This document shows positions 51,508 through 59,436 of a stretch of 64,000 bases of DNA, in pieces. The DNA is from Frateuria_A sp051900415. GTDB lineage: Bacteria; Pseudomonadota; Gammaproteobacteria; Xanthomonadales; Rhodanobacteraceae. A program made the translations under genes and the position numbers. Numbering within the stretch: position 1 is the first letter of the stretch; each line of letters starts with the position of its first letter. The notes beneath the pieces are model-generated. The model saw only the letters and a list, made by a program, of their open reading frames with translations, had not been told where the DNA came from and searched no databases. The stretch spans positions 62,001 to 126,000 of the forward strand of contig NZ_JBHZGL010000007.1 in assembly GCF_051900415.1 (NCBI RefSeq), given 5' to 3'.

Positions 51508-52269
51508 TCAGTCCGGCAGCAGGCTGCGGCCGATGTGGTGCAGGCCGGCCGGATCCAGGATCAGCAGCTGGCGCCCTTCCACCTGGATCAGGTTCTGCGC
51601 GCGGAAGCGGCTCAGCACGCGGCTGACCGTCTCGGCGGCCAGGCGCAGGTAGTTGGCGATGTCGCCGCGCGACATGCTGAGCTGGAACTGCGTGCCGGAG
51701 AAACCGCGCGCCGCGTAACGCTGGCCCAGGTCGGTGAGGAACGCGGCCATGCGCTCGTCGGCGCTGTGGTCGCCGGCCAGCAGGCTGGCCGAGCCCAGCT
51801 CCTTGCTGAGCAGGCGGAACAGGTGGCTCTGCACCGCCGGCATGCGTGCGGCCAGCGCGCTCATCGCCGGGAAGGAGAAGCGGCAGAAGTAGGAGGTTTC
51901 CAGCGCGATCGCATCGCACGGGAAGTGCTCCGGGTAGATCGCATTCAGGCCGATCACTTCGCCGGGCAGGTAGAACCCGAGCACCTGCTCGCGGCCTTCC
52001 TTGTCCACCATGCTGGTCTTCACCGTGCCCGAGCGCACCGCGAAGATCGCGCGGAACGGGTTGCCGGTGCGGAACACGTACTCGCCCGCGCGGAACGGGC
52101 CGACGTGCTCGACCAGGCAATGCAGCTCGCGCAGTTCCAGCTTGCCGTAGCCCACCGCCTGGCAGGCGCCGGCGAACGCGCAGGTGCGGCAGAAGTGGGC
52201 CTCGTCGCCGTCGTCGGCGATCGGGCTGGGCGGTTCGGGCAGGCGGCCCGCCTGGTTTTCCAAACGCAT
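51508..52269 (-). CDS. fnr: oxygen-responsive Fnr/Anr family transcription regulator
   Basis: A 253-aa Crp/Fnr regulator. Three N-terminal cysteines C27, C30 and C36 (FCRTCAFAGAC) plus C129 (LETSYFCRFSF) match the four [4Fe-4S] ligands of E. coli Fnr, so it should sense oxygen directly. The cNMP-type barrel is about 45-150. The helix-turn-helix MSRGDIANYLRLAAETVSRV carries the E..SR residues that read TTGAT-N4-ATCAA. Start 52269 lies 20 bp past the hemN stop; upstream residues in frame are not family-like. It probably controls the surrounding island and, via the hemN promoter, itself. Confidence 0.93.
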   Translation of the reverse strand: MRLENQAGRLPEPPSPIADDGDEAHFCRTCAFAGACQAVGYGKLELRELHCLVEHVGPFRAGEYVFRTGNPFRAIFAVRSGTVKTSMVDKEGREQVLGFYLPGEVIGLNAIYPEHFPCDAIALETSYFCRFSFPAMSALAARMPAVQSHLFRLLSKELGSASLLAGDHSADERMAAFLTDLGQRYAARGFSGTQFQLSMSRGDIANYLRLAAETVSRVLSRFRAQNLIQVEGRQLLILDPAGLHHIGRSLLPD

Positions 52270-52289
52270 CAGCAACGCCTTGTGGCCGG

Positions 52290-53690
52290 TCAGATCGTGC
52301 GCGAGAAGCGGCGCGGCGCTTCGTCGGCATGCAGGTAGGCATCGAAACACATCGCGATGCTACGCAGCAACAGCCGTCCTCGCTCGGTCACCCGGATCAT
52401 GCGCCCTTCCAGCGTCACCAGGCCGTCGTCGGCCAGCACGCGCAGGCGTGCCAGCTCGGCGGCGAAATATTCGTCGAACAGCAGCCGGTGGCGGGCGCCG
52501 AACAGGCGGGTGTCGACCTCGCCGTGGCACATCAGCTCGCCGATCAGCGCGCGGCGGATGATGTCGTCCTCGTCCAGTTGCAGTCCGCGCGCGATCGGCA
52601 GGCGGCCGGCGTCCAGCGCGGCGTAATAACCGGTGAGGTCGCGCGCGTTCTGGCTGTAGGTGTCGCCCACGCGACCGATCGCGCTCACGCCGAGGCCCAC
52701 GATGTCGCAGTCGCCATGGGTGGAGTAGCCCTGGAAGTTGCGCTGCAGGCTGCCCTCGCGCTGGGCGCGCGCCAGTTCGTCGTCGTAGCGGGCGAAGTGG
52801 TCCATGCCGACATAGACGTAGCCGGCGGCGGAAAGCCGTTCCAGCGCGCGGCCGAACAGCGCCAGGCGGGTGGCCGGATCGGGCAGGTCCTGGGCGTGGA
52901 TGTGCTTCTGCGCCTTGAACAGGTCCGGCAGGTGGGCGTAGCCGTAGACCGCCACGCGGTCGGGCTCGAGCGCGATCACTTCGGTGAGCGTGCGGTCGAA
53001 GCCTTCCAGGTTCTGTTTCGGCAGGCCGTAGATCAGGTCGACGCTAGCCGAGACGAAGCCCGACGCACGGCCGACCTCGATGACCTCGCGCGTCTCTTCC
53101 ACGCTCTGGATGCGGTTGACCGCCTGCTGCACGGCCGGGTCGAAGTCCTGGATCCCCACGGACAGGCGGTTGAAGCCCATCTCACCCAGGCCCCGCATGT
53201 AGTCGCCGTCGGCGAAACGTGGGTCGATCTCGATGCCGAACTCGCGCGAGCGCTCGCTGCTGAAACTAAAGTGGCGCGCCATCGATTCCATCAGCTCGCG
53301 CATGCGAGGCAGGTCGAGGAAGTTGGGCGTGCCGCCGCCGAAGTGCAGCTGGCGCACCGGGCGGTCGCGGTCGAACAGCGGCGCGGTCAGCTCGATCTCG
53401 CGGTACAGCCGTTCGAGGTAGCGGTCGGCCTTGGCGATCTCGCGGGTGATCACGCGGTTGCAGCCGCAGTAGAAGCACGGGCTCATGCAGAAGGGCACGT
53501 GCACGTACAGCGACAGCGGGCGCGGGATCGGTTCCTCGTTGGACTGGCGGATCGCCTCGCGCAACGCCGCCTCGCCGAAGCGCGTGTGGAACTGCGGCGC
53601 GGTCGGGTAGCTGGTGTAGCGGGGGCCGGCGGTGTCGTAGCGGGCGATCAGCGCCGGATCGAAGGCAGGAGCGGCAATGGCGTGGTTCAT
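52290..53690 (-). CDS. hemN: oxygen-independent coproporphyrinogen III oxidase
   Basis: A 466-aa radical-SAM enzyme making protoporphyrinogen IX without oxygen, supplying haem for denitrification and cbb3. The cluster motif CMSPCFYCGC gives C68, C72 and C75, preceded by HVPF. Further marks are LHFGGGTPNFL, EIDPRF and SVDLIYGLPKQ. The start at 53690 gives MNHAIAAPAFDPALIARYDT, close to E. coli HemN. There is no clear ribosome site, and the Fnr box would put transcription at about the ATG, so the mRNA may be leaderless. It is upstream of fnr in one operon. Confidence 0.95.
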   Translation of the reverse strand: MNHAIAAPAFDPALIARYDTAGPRYTSYPTAPQFHTRFGEAALREAIRQSNEEPIPRPLSLYVHVPFCMSPCFYCGCNRVITREIAKADRYLERLYREIELTAPLFDRDRPVRQLHFGGGTPNFLDLPRMRELMESMARHFSFSSERSREFGIEIDPRFADGDYMRGLGEMGFNRLSVGIQDFDPAVQQAVNRIQSVEETREVIEVGRASGFVSASVDLIYGLPKQNLEGFDRTLTEVIALEPDRVAVYGYAHLPDLFKAQKHIHAQDLPDPATRLALFGRALERLSAAGYVYVGMDHFARYDDELARAQREGSLQRNFQGYSTHGDCDIVGLGVSAIGRVGDTYSQNARDLTGYYAALDAGRLPIARGLQLDEDDIIRRALIGELMCHGEVDTRLFGARHRLLFDEYFAAELARLRVLADDGLVTLEGRMIRVTERGRLLLRSIAMCFDAYLHADEAPRRFSRTI

Positions 53691-53723
53691 GGGGCCAGTG
53701 TGCCGGCGCGGCGCAGCAGGCTC

Positions 53724-53737
53724 TTGATCCGGGTCAA
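53724..53737 (-). promoter_or_regulatory. Fnr/Anr box for hemN-fnr
   Basis: TTGATCCGGGTCAA is the closest match to the consensus in the window. It lies only 34-47 bp before the hemN ATG, about 20 bp nearer than the other boxes to their genes. Confidence 0.8.
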
Positions 53738-53789
53738 GGCACGCGCGCGGCGGGTGGGACAGAAGGTCGCGGGCGGCTGATCGGCAAGG

Positions 53790-53964
53790 CCTCCCCCATC
53801 CGCCTGTCGGCACCTTCCCCGTGGGACAGGGGAAGGCTCGTTCTGGAGCATGGCGGCGACGCGTCCATCCAGTGGAAGGAAAGGCTCGTTCTGCAGCAGC
53901 CGGCGGGCAACGATCCTTTCCCCGCTTGCGGGGAAAGGTGCCCGAAGGGCGGATGGGGGAAGCC
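53790..53964. repeat. head-to-head pair of CCCCCATCCGCC elements
   Basis: One element is at 53790-53836 and an inverted one at about 53914-53964. Between them the stretch GGAAAGGCTCGTTCTG is nearly repeated (about 53831 and 53879). This fills the 285-bp gap upstream of hemN apart from the Fnr box, and runs almost to the stop of the small haem-motif gene. Confidence 0.7.
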
Positions 53965-53975
53965 TTGCGGAGCGC

Positions 53976-54218
53976 CTACCCCTGCGGCGCACCCTGCAGG
54001 TAGGTGCGTGCAGCCACTAGGTCACGCGCACTGAGCGCATTCCGACCAAGCGATGCCACCCTCCCACCGCCATGGCAGGAGGCGCAAAGGTTGTTCGGCA
54101 GGTTTGCCGCGCGGGCGGCCGGCGCATGGCCGGTGGCGTGCGCCGAGGCGGCGTGTACCGCCAAGCCGAGCAGCGGCGCGGCCATGGCAGCGGCAAGGGC
54201 AGGCAATGGGTGCGGCAT
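53976..54218 (-). CDS. small secreted protein with one CxxCH haem motif
   Basis: An 80-aa protein. The N-terminus has a hydrophobic export-like stretch (LPALAAAMAAPLLGLAVHAA), and the single haem motif is NLCASCHGGG. Only about 28 residues follow, ending SARDLVAARTYLQGAPQG, too short for a complete cytochrome c fold with a distal Met. It may be a truncated cytochrome or a minimal haem peptide. A good AAGGAG precedes the ATG at 54218. It lies 75 bp after fah on the same strand; whether it shares that operon or the hypoxic island is unclear. Confidence 0.6.
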   Translation of the reverse strand: MPHPLPALAAAMAAPLLGLAVHAASAHATGHAPAARAANLPNNLCASCHGGGRVASLGRNALSARDLVAARTYLQGAPQG

Positions 54219-54293
54219 CGTCAGGCTCCTTCTGTGAACGGGCGGCCCGCAGGCCAGGACCGCCCAGGCGCCTGTGCGCCAGGGCGGCACCGA

Positions 54294-55280
54294 TCATGCC
54301 TTCAGCGGCGTGATGGTTTGTTCGATGGCACCGAAGATCGAGGCGCCCTGTGCGTCGGTGATCTCGATGCGCAGGGAATCGCCGAACTTCATGAAGGGCG
54401 TGCTCGGCTTGCCGTCGCGCAAGGTTTCCACCGTGCGCTGCTCGGCCAGGCAGGAGGCGCCCTTGCCGGTGTCCTCGTTGGCGATGGTGCCCGAGCCGAC
54501 GATGGTGCCGGCGGTCAGCGGGCGGGTCCTGGCCACGTGCGCGACCAGCTGTGCGAAGCTGAACTGCATGTCCACCCCGCACTCGGCCTCGCCGAACCAC
54601 TGGCCGTTGAGCCACGTGCGCATGGGCAGGTGCAGCTTGTCGTCCTTCCACGCGTCGCCCAGTTCGTCGGGCGTGACCAGCACCGGCGAGAGCGCCGAGC
54701 GCGGCTTGCTCTGCAGGAAGCCGAAGCCCTTGGCCAGCTCGCCGGGAATCAGCCCGCGCAGCGACACGTCGTTGATCAGGCCGACCAGCTGGATGTGTTC
54801 GGAGGCCTGGGCGGGCGTGGCGCTCATCGGCACGTCGTCGGTGACCACGATCACCTCCGCTTCCAGGTCGATGCCGAAGTCCTCGCTCGGCACCACGACC
54901 GGGTCGCGCGGGCCGAGGAAGCCGGCGCTGGTGGCCTGGTACATCAGCGGGTCGGTGTAGAAGCTTGCCGGCACCTCGGCGCCGCGCGCGCGGCGCACGC
55001 GCTCGACGTGCGGCAGGTAGGCCGAGCCATCGACGAACTCGTAGGCGCGCGGCAGCGGCGCGGCCAGGTCGGCCATGTCCAACGCGAACGCACCGACGAC
55101 CTGGCCGGCGTTCAACGACTCCGACAGCGCGTTCAGCCGAGGCGCCGCGTTCGACCAGTCGTCCAGCGCCGCCTGCAGCGTCGGCGCGATGTGGATGGCG
55201 GTCACCGCCTGCGTGAGATCACGGCTGACCACGATCAACGTGCCGTCGCGGCCGCCTTCCTTGAGACTTGCCAGTTTCAT
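54294..55280 (-). CDS. fumarylacetoacetate hydrolase family protein
   Basis: A 328-aa FAH-family hydrolase, expected to split fumarylacetoacetate into fumarate and acetoacetate at the end of tyrosine breakdown. The C-terminal FAH domain shows metal-binding acids in DLEAEVIVVTDDV, LINDVSLRGLIP, the GFGFLQSKPRSALSPVLVTP core, and AGTIVGSGTIANED. It has the same fold as FahA but is shorter than the roughly 420-aa mammalian type. It is in one cluster with a lipoprotein gene and hmgA upstream, with an 18-bp gap to the lipoprotein stop. Confidence 0.9.
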   Translation of the reverse strand: MKLASLKEGGRDGTLIVVSRDLTQAVTAIHIAPTLQAALDDWSNAAPRLNALSESLNAGQVVGAFALDMADLAAPLPRAYEFVDGSAYLPHVERVRRARGAEVPASFYTDPLMYQATSAGFLGPRDPVVVPSEDFGIDLEAEVIVVTDDVPMSATPAQASEHIQLVGLINDVSLRGLIPGELAKGFGFLQSKPRSALSPVLVTPDELGDAWKDDKLHLPMRTWLNGQWFGEAECGVDMQFSFAQLVAHVARTRPLTAGTIVGSGTIANEDTGKGASCLAEQRTVETLRDGKPSTPFMKFGDSLRIEITDAQGASIFGAIEQTITPLKA

Positions 55281-55298
55281 GAGAACTCCGGATTCAGA

Positions 55299-55886
55299 TT
55301 AACCACAGCCTTCCACGTAATCGACCTGCGGCGGCACGCCGGCGCGCCAGTGCGTCACCCTGCCCTGGGTGTCGGTCTCGAAGACCAGCGCGCCCTCGCC
55401 CTGCGGCGCTGTCACGCGTAATACTTTGGCGCCGGGGACGTACTTGTGCGGCAGCTCGCTGACCCGTGCACCGTACAACGCGCGGATCTGCTCTGCCCCC
55501 ATGCCGACCTTGCCGCCGCCCGGCGCAGTCTCCTTCGCTGTCCCCACGTCGTAGCGCACAAAACGGCCGCGTTCGAACATGAAAGCGAAATCGGAGGGTG
55601 TCTTCACCCACTTCGGCGTCTGGTAGAAGCATGCCTCGCCCGCTGGGCCGAGGCGCCTGAGCTCACCCTGCCAGGCGGCGGCGAAGGCTTGTTCGTCCAT
55701 GCCGAAGCTGAGGTCACCGTAACCGTCGTAGCGCGCCATGCCTGCGGAAGGGGTGGCGGTCGGCTGGTCGGTCACCTTAGCGACCGGGGCGCTGGCGGCG
55801 GTCGCGTGCGCCGGTGGACCGGCCTGCTCGTAGCTACCGCAGGCGGCGAGCAGCAGGGCGCAGAGCGGGCCTGCGAACCGGCGCAT
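55299..55886 (-). CDS. lipoprotein of unknown function between hmgA and fah
   Basis: A 195-aa predicted lipoprotein with lipobox LLLAACG. A Pro/Ala/Thr-rich linker (about 24-52) leads to a small mixed domain with FGMDEQAFAAAW, a cysteine pair (EACFYQ and the terminal VEGCG), and GVPPQVDYV. The start overlaps the hmgA stop by one base (TGATG), so it is translated as part of the hmgA-fah operon. No known step of tyrosine breakdown needs an envelope lipoprotein. Similar domains occur as hypothetical proteins in Xanthomonadales; function unrecognised. Confidence 0.8.
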   Translation of the reverse strand: MRRFAGPLCALLLAACGSYEQAGPPAHATAASAPVAKVTDQPTATPSAGMARYDGYGDLSFGMDEQAFAAAWQGELRRLGPAGEACFYQTPKWVKTPSDFAFMFERGRFVRYDVGTAKETAPGGGKVGMGAEQIRALYGARVSELPHKYVPGAKVLRVTAPQGEGALVFETDTQGRVTHWRAGVPPQVDYVEGCG

Positions 55887-57193
55887 CAAGCGCGTCCCGG
55901 CATGAAATGCCGCGCGATGCCCTGCCAGCACTCGTAATAGTTCTTCTGCAACTGCGGCGACTCCAGCGCCTGCCGCGTCGGGCGGATCACCTTGCGCGTC
56001 TCGAACATGAAAGCCATGGTGCCGGTGATCACGTCGGCCTTGGACAGGTCGGCACTGGAAGCCTTCTCGAACGTGGCCGCATCCGGCCCGTGGCCGCTCA
56101 TGCAGTTGTGCAGGCTGGCGCCGCCGGGCACGAAGCCCTCGGCCTTGGCGTCGTACACGCCGGTGATCAGGCCCATGAATTCGCTGGCCACGTTGCGGTG
56201 GAACCAAGGCGGCCGGAAGGTGTGCTGCGCGACGAGCCAGCGCGGCGGAAAGATCGCGAAATCCATGTTGGCCGTGCCGGGCGTATCGCTGCCGGAGGTC
56301 AGCACGGTGAAGATCGACGGATCGGGATGGTCGTAGCTGATCGAGCCGATCGTGTTGAAGCGGCGCAAGTCGTACTTGTACGGCGCGTAGTTGCCGTGCC
56401 AGCCGACCACGTCCAGCGGCGAGTGGCCGATCTTCGCCTGCCACAGGCTGCCCTGGAACTTGGCGATGAGGCGGAAGTCGCCTTCGGCATCCTCGTAGGC
56501 CGCGCAGGGAGTGAGGAAATCGCGGGCGTTGGCCAGGCAGTTGGAACCGATGGGCCCAAGGTCGGGCAGGCGCAGCAGGGCACCGAAGTTCTCGCAGACG
56601 TAGCCGCGGGCCTCGCCGTCGGGCAGCTCCACGCGAAAGCGTACGCCGCGCGGGATCACGGCGATCTCCTGCGGCTCCAGCTCGATCACGCCCAGCTCCG
56701 TGGCCAGACGCAGGCGGCCCTGCTGGGGCACGATCAGCAGTTCGCCATCGGCGTCGTAGAAGAAGCGGCCTTCCATCGAACGGTTGGCGGCATAAAGGTG
56801 GATGCCGATACCGGCCTGCTCGGCCGGGCCGCCGTTGCCGGCGATGGTGACCAGGCCGTCGACGAAGTCGATGGGCTGCGCGGGGCTGGGCAGCGGATCC
56901 CAACGCAATTGGTTGGGCGTGGCCGGGGCTTCGTCAAAGCGGTTGTGGAGACGCTCGTGCTCCAGCGGCTCGAACGGCTCGTGCACGGCCGCCGGCCGGA
57001 TGCGGTAAAGCCAGCTGCGGCGATTGAGGTGGCGCGGCGCGGTAAACGCGGTGCCGGAGAGCTGTTCGGCGTAGAGGCCATGGGCCACGCGCTGGGGCGA
57101 GTTCTGCCCCTGGGGCAGGGTGCCGGGGATGGCTTCGGTGGCAAATTCGTTGCCGAAACCCGATTGGTACGCCGATGCGTTGCCCGTCTTCAT
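55886..57193 (-). CDS. hmgA: homogentisate 1,2-dioxygenase
   Basis: A 435-aa non-haem iron dioxygenase opening the ring of homogentisate to maleylacetoacetate. The N-terminus NASAYQSGFGNEFATEA is the family signature. The C-terminal cupin carries the iron site with PPWFHRNVASEFMGLITGVY and SLHNCMSGHGPDAATFEKA. Its length is normal. It starts the hmgA-lipoprotein-fah operon on the minus strand. The isomerase for its product is probably the GST at 16.5 kb. Confidence 0.96.
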   Translation of the reverse strand: MKTGNASAYQSGFGNEFATEAIPGTLPQGQNSPQRVAHGLYAEQLSGTAFTAPRHLNRRSWLYRIRPAAVHEPFEPLEHERLHNRFDEAPATPNQLRWDPLPSPAQPIDFVDGLVTIAGNGGPAEQAGIGIHLYAANRSMEGRFFYDADGELLIVPQQGRLRLATELGVIELEPQEIAVIPRGVRFRVELPDGEARGYVCENFGALLRLPDLGPIGSNCLANARDFLTPCAAYEDAEGDFRLIAKFQGSLWQAKIGHSPLDVVGWHGNYAPYKYDLRRFNTIGSISYDHPDPSIFTVLTSGSDTPGTANMDFAIFPPRWLVAQHTFRPPWFHRNVASEFMGLITGVYDAKAEGFVPGGASLHNCMSGHGPDAATFEKASSADLSKADVITGTMAFMFETRKVIRPTRQALESPQLQKNYYECWQGIARHFMPGRA

Positions 57194-57315
57194 GACCTCA
57201 GCTCCGGTAGTCGGCGGGGTCCTGTGCGGCCCCGCCTTTTGCCTCTACTCTCTGCCGACCAGGCCTCCAGGGGGAAGCCCGGTCCACTTACGCAATCAAT
57301 AACCAGGGGAACCAC

Positions 57316-57708
57316 ATGTCTTACGTACCTGCCGCACCCGGCGCGGGCATGCCTGCGCGCGCAACCCGCGAAATCAGCCTGCCGCTGGCATCGGCCGCCG
57401 GATGGATGAAGTTCATCGGCATCATGTTCATCATCCAGGGTGCGATCACTGCCCTCACCATCATCGGCATCCTCATTGCGTGGCTGCCGATCTGGACCGG
57501 CGTGCTGCTGCTCCAGTCGGCCGGGGCGGCGCAGCGCTCGCAGATCCAGGACGACGCCAATGCACTGATCGAAGCCCTGTCGCGCCTGAAAACCTACTTC
57601 GTGATCCAGGGCGTGCTCTACCTGGTCGGCCTCGCCCTGTTGGTCATCTACCTCGTTTTCTTCGGTGCGGTGGTCGCCGCCATGGTGCACAACAACCTCG
57701 GTCACTGA
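57316..57708 (+). CDS. DUF5362 family membrane protein
   Basis: A 130-aa protein with two hydrophobic hairpins (about 30-67 and 90-124). The sequence includes FIGIMFIIQGAITALTIIGI, LLLQSAGAAQRSQIQDDANA and RLKTYFVIQGVLYLVGLALL. This matches the DUF5362 family of small membrane proteins with no known role. It lies alone on the plus strand between hmgA and hppD, which are both on the minus strand. A CAGGGGAACCAC precedes the start. Confidence 0.83.
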   Translation: MSYVPAAPGAGMPARATREISLPLASAAGWMKFIGIMFIIQGAITALTIIGILIAWLPIWTGVLLLQSAGAAQRSQIQDDANALIEALSRLKTYFVIQGVLYLVGLALLVIYLVFFGAVVAAMVHNNLGH

Positions 57709-57730
57709 CCGGCGGTTCCCGCGGCGTGCC

Positions 57731-58825
57731 TTACAGCACGCCGCGCTTCATCTGGTCGCGCTCGATCGATTCGAACAGCGCCTGGAAGTTGCCCTCGCCG
57801 AAGCCTTCGTTGCCCTTGCGCTGGATGATCTCGAAGAAGATCGGCCCGATGTTGTTCTGCGTGAAGATCTGCAGCAGCTTGCGTTGCTTGGTCTCCGGAT
57901 CGGCATCGATCAGGATCTTGTTCTTGCGCAGGCGCGGCACGTCTTCACCGTTGTCGGGAATGCGCAGGTCGACCACGTCGAAGTAGGTGTCGGGCGTATC
58001 GAGGAACTCGACGCCCTGCTCGCGCATCGCTTCGACCGTCGCATAGATATCGTCGGTGAAGCAGGCGATGTGCTGGATCCCCTCGCCGTGGTACGCGTCC
58101 AGGTATTCGTTGATCTGGCTCTTCGGGTCGTTCGACTCGTTCAGCGGGATGCGCACGATGCCGTCCGGCGCGGTCATCGCCTTGGACACCAGGCCGGTCT
58201 TGGCGCCCTTGATGTCGAAGTAACGGATCTCGCGGAAATTGAACAGCCGCTCGTAGTAGTCCGACCACTTCTGCATGTTGCCGAAGTAGAGGTTGTGCGT
58301 GAGGTGGTCGATGAAGGTCAGGCCGAAACCCTTGGGGTTCTGCTCGGCGCCCGGCACCGGCTCATAGTCGCCGTCGTAGACGTCGCCCTTGGCTCCGTAG
58401 CGGTCGACCAGGTACAGCATGCAGTCGCCGATGCCCTTGACCACCGGGGCGTTGACCGCCTTGCTCTGGGCCTTGTGCTCGACCGCCTCGCCACCGTTGC
58501 CCAGCACCTTCTGGCATACCTCGTCGGCCGGCATCTTGAAGCGGATGGCGAAGCCGCAGGCCGATGGACCGTGCTTGGCGGCGAAGTCGGCGGCAAAGGA
58601 GTCCGGGTCCTCGTTGACCAGGAAGTTCACGCCGTTCTGGCGGTAGACGGTGATCGCGCGAGCCTTGTGCTTGAGCACCGCGGTGAAACCCATCTTGCGG
58701 AAGAGTTCATGCAGCTCGCCACCGCGACCCGCAGGCGCGGCGAACTCGACGAACTCGAAGCCGTCGATGCCCATCGGGTTCTCGAAGGTGGTGACTTGCA
58801 TGCCGAGGTTCGGTTGGGCGTTCAT
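57731..58825 (-). CDS. hppD: 4-hydroxyphenylpyruvate dioxygenase
   Basis: A 364-aa Fe(II) dioxygenase converting 4-hydroxyphenylpyruvate to homogentisate. Two vicinal-oxygen-chelate halves are seen; the iron ligands lie in FIDHLTHNLYFG (His), YHGEGIQHIACFTDD (His) and GPIFFEIIQRKGNEGFGEGN (Glu). The start at 58825 follows GAGGAG. The first tyrosine-catabolic enzyme in the window, it is separated from hmgA by the oppositely oriented DUF5362 gene. A divergent MarR regulator lies upstream. Confidence 0.96.
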   Translation of the reverse strand: MNAQPNLGMQVTTFENPMGIDGFEFVEFAAPAGRGGELHELFRKMGFTAVLKHKARAITVYRQNGVNFLVNEDPDSFAADFAAKHGPSACGFAIRFKMPADEVCQKVLGNGGEAVEHKAQSKAVNAPVVKGIGDCMLYLVDRYGAKGDVYDGDYEPVPGAEQNPKGFGLTFIDHLTHNLYFGNMQKWSDYYERLFNFREIRYFDIKGAKTGLVSKAMTAPDGIVRIPLNESNDPKSQINEYLDAYHGEGIQHIACFTDDIYATVEAMREQGVEFLDTPDTYFDVVDLRIPDNGEDVPRLRKNKILIDADPETKQRKLLQIFTQNNIGPIFFEIIQRKGNEGFGEGNFQALFESIERDQMKRGVL

Positions 58826-58925
58826 GGCGCTCTCCTCAAAGACTGGAAGACGTAGAGTGGGCGGTGCGGCCACGTCCACGAGCATGCGCGGGGGCCACGA
58901 AGAATCCGGCTAGATCTCCGTTATA

Positions 58926-58939
58926 GTTACATATGAAAC
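58926..58939. promoter_or_regulatory. palindrome over the marR start codon, probable operator
   Basis: GTTACATATGAAAC is a palindrome with one mismatched pair, centred on CATATG, and it contains the marR ATG (58933-58935). MarR proteins bind such sites. Here it would repress marR and possibly hppD, whose start is 100 bp away in the opposite direction. Confidence 0.6.
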
Positions 58940-59436
58940 CATTTGCAAGGAGCCGCGCTGCCGTGCCAGCCAAGCGCCAACCCGTCCGCCCACCGGCCGA
59001 GCACGCACCGCTCGAACTGGAGCGTTTCCTGCCCTACCAACTGTCGATCGTCTCCAACACGGTCAGCCAGGCGATCGCCGACGACTACCAGCGCCGCTTC
59101 GACCTGGGCGTGACCGAGTGGCGGGTGATGGCCGTGCTGGCGCGCTTCGACGGGCTGTCGGCGCGCGAGGTAGCCGAGCGGACGGCGATGGACAAGGTGG
59201 CGGTAAGCCGTGCGCTGGCGCGGCTGGTCGAGGCCGGGCGCGTGGATCGCGCGATCCACGACGGCGACAAGCGCCGCTCGGTGCTCAATTTGAGCGAGGC
59301 CGGATGGGCAATCCACGACCAGGTCGCGCCGATGGCGCGCCAACGCGAGCGCGAATTGCTGGCGAAGCTTGATGCCGAGGAACAGGCCTGGCTCGAGCGC
59401 ATTCTCGACAAGCTGATGCCGCCGGAGCACCACTGA
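58933..59436 (+). CDS. MarR family transcription regulator
   Basis: A 167-aa winged-helix regulator. N-terminal basic residues are followed by helix LPYQLSIVSNTVSQAIADDY, the DNA-reading part VAERTAMDKVAVSRALARLV, the wing DGDKRRSVLNLSEAG, and a C-terminal dimer helix. It is divergent from hppD, with 107 bp between the starts, so it may control homogentisate-pathway genes in response to an aromatic acid. The start at 58933 sits inside a palindrome and lacks a clear ribosome site (AAGG is downstream), so a weakly translated or leaderless message is possible. Confidence 0.88.
   Translation: MKPFARSRAAVPAKRQPVRPPAEHAPLELERFLPYQLSIVSNTVSQAIADDYQRRFDLGVTEWRVMAVLARFDGLSAREVAERTAMDKVAVSRALARLVEAGRVDRAIHDGDKRRSVLNLSEAGWAIHDQVAPMARQRERELLAKLDAEEQAWLERILDKLMPPEHH

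Noticed and set aside
53831..53895. Near-repeat GGAAAGGCTCGTTCTG suspected to be a CRISPR or tandem array
   Set aside because: Only two copies, lying between elements of the intergenic repeat family; no array periodicity or cas genes.
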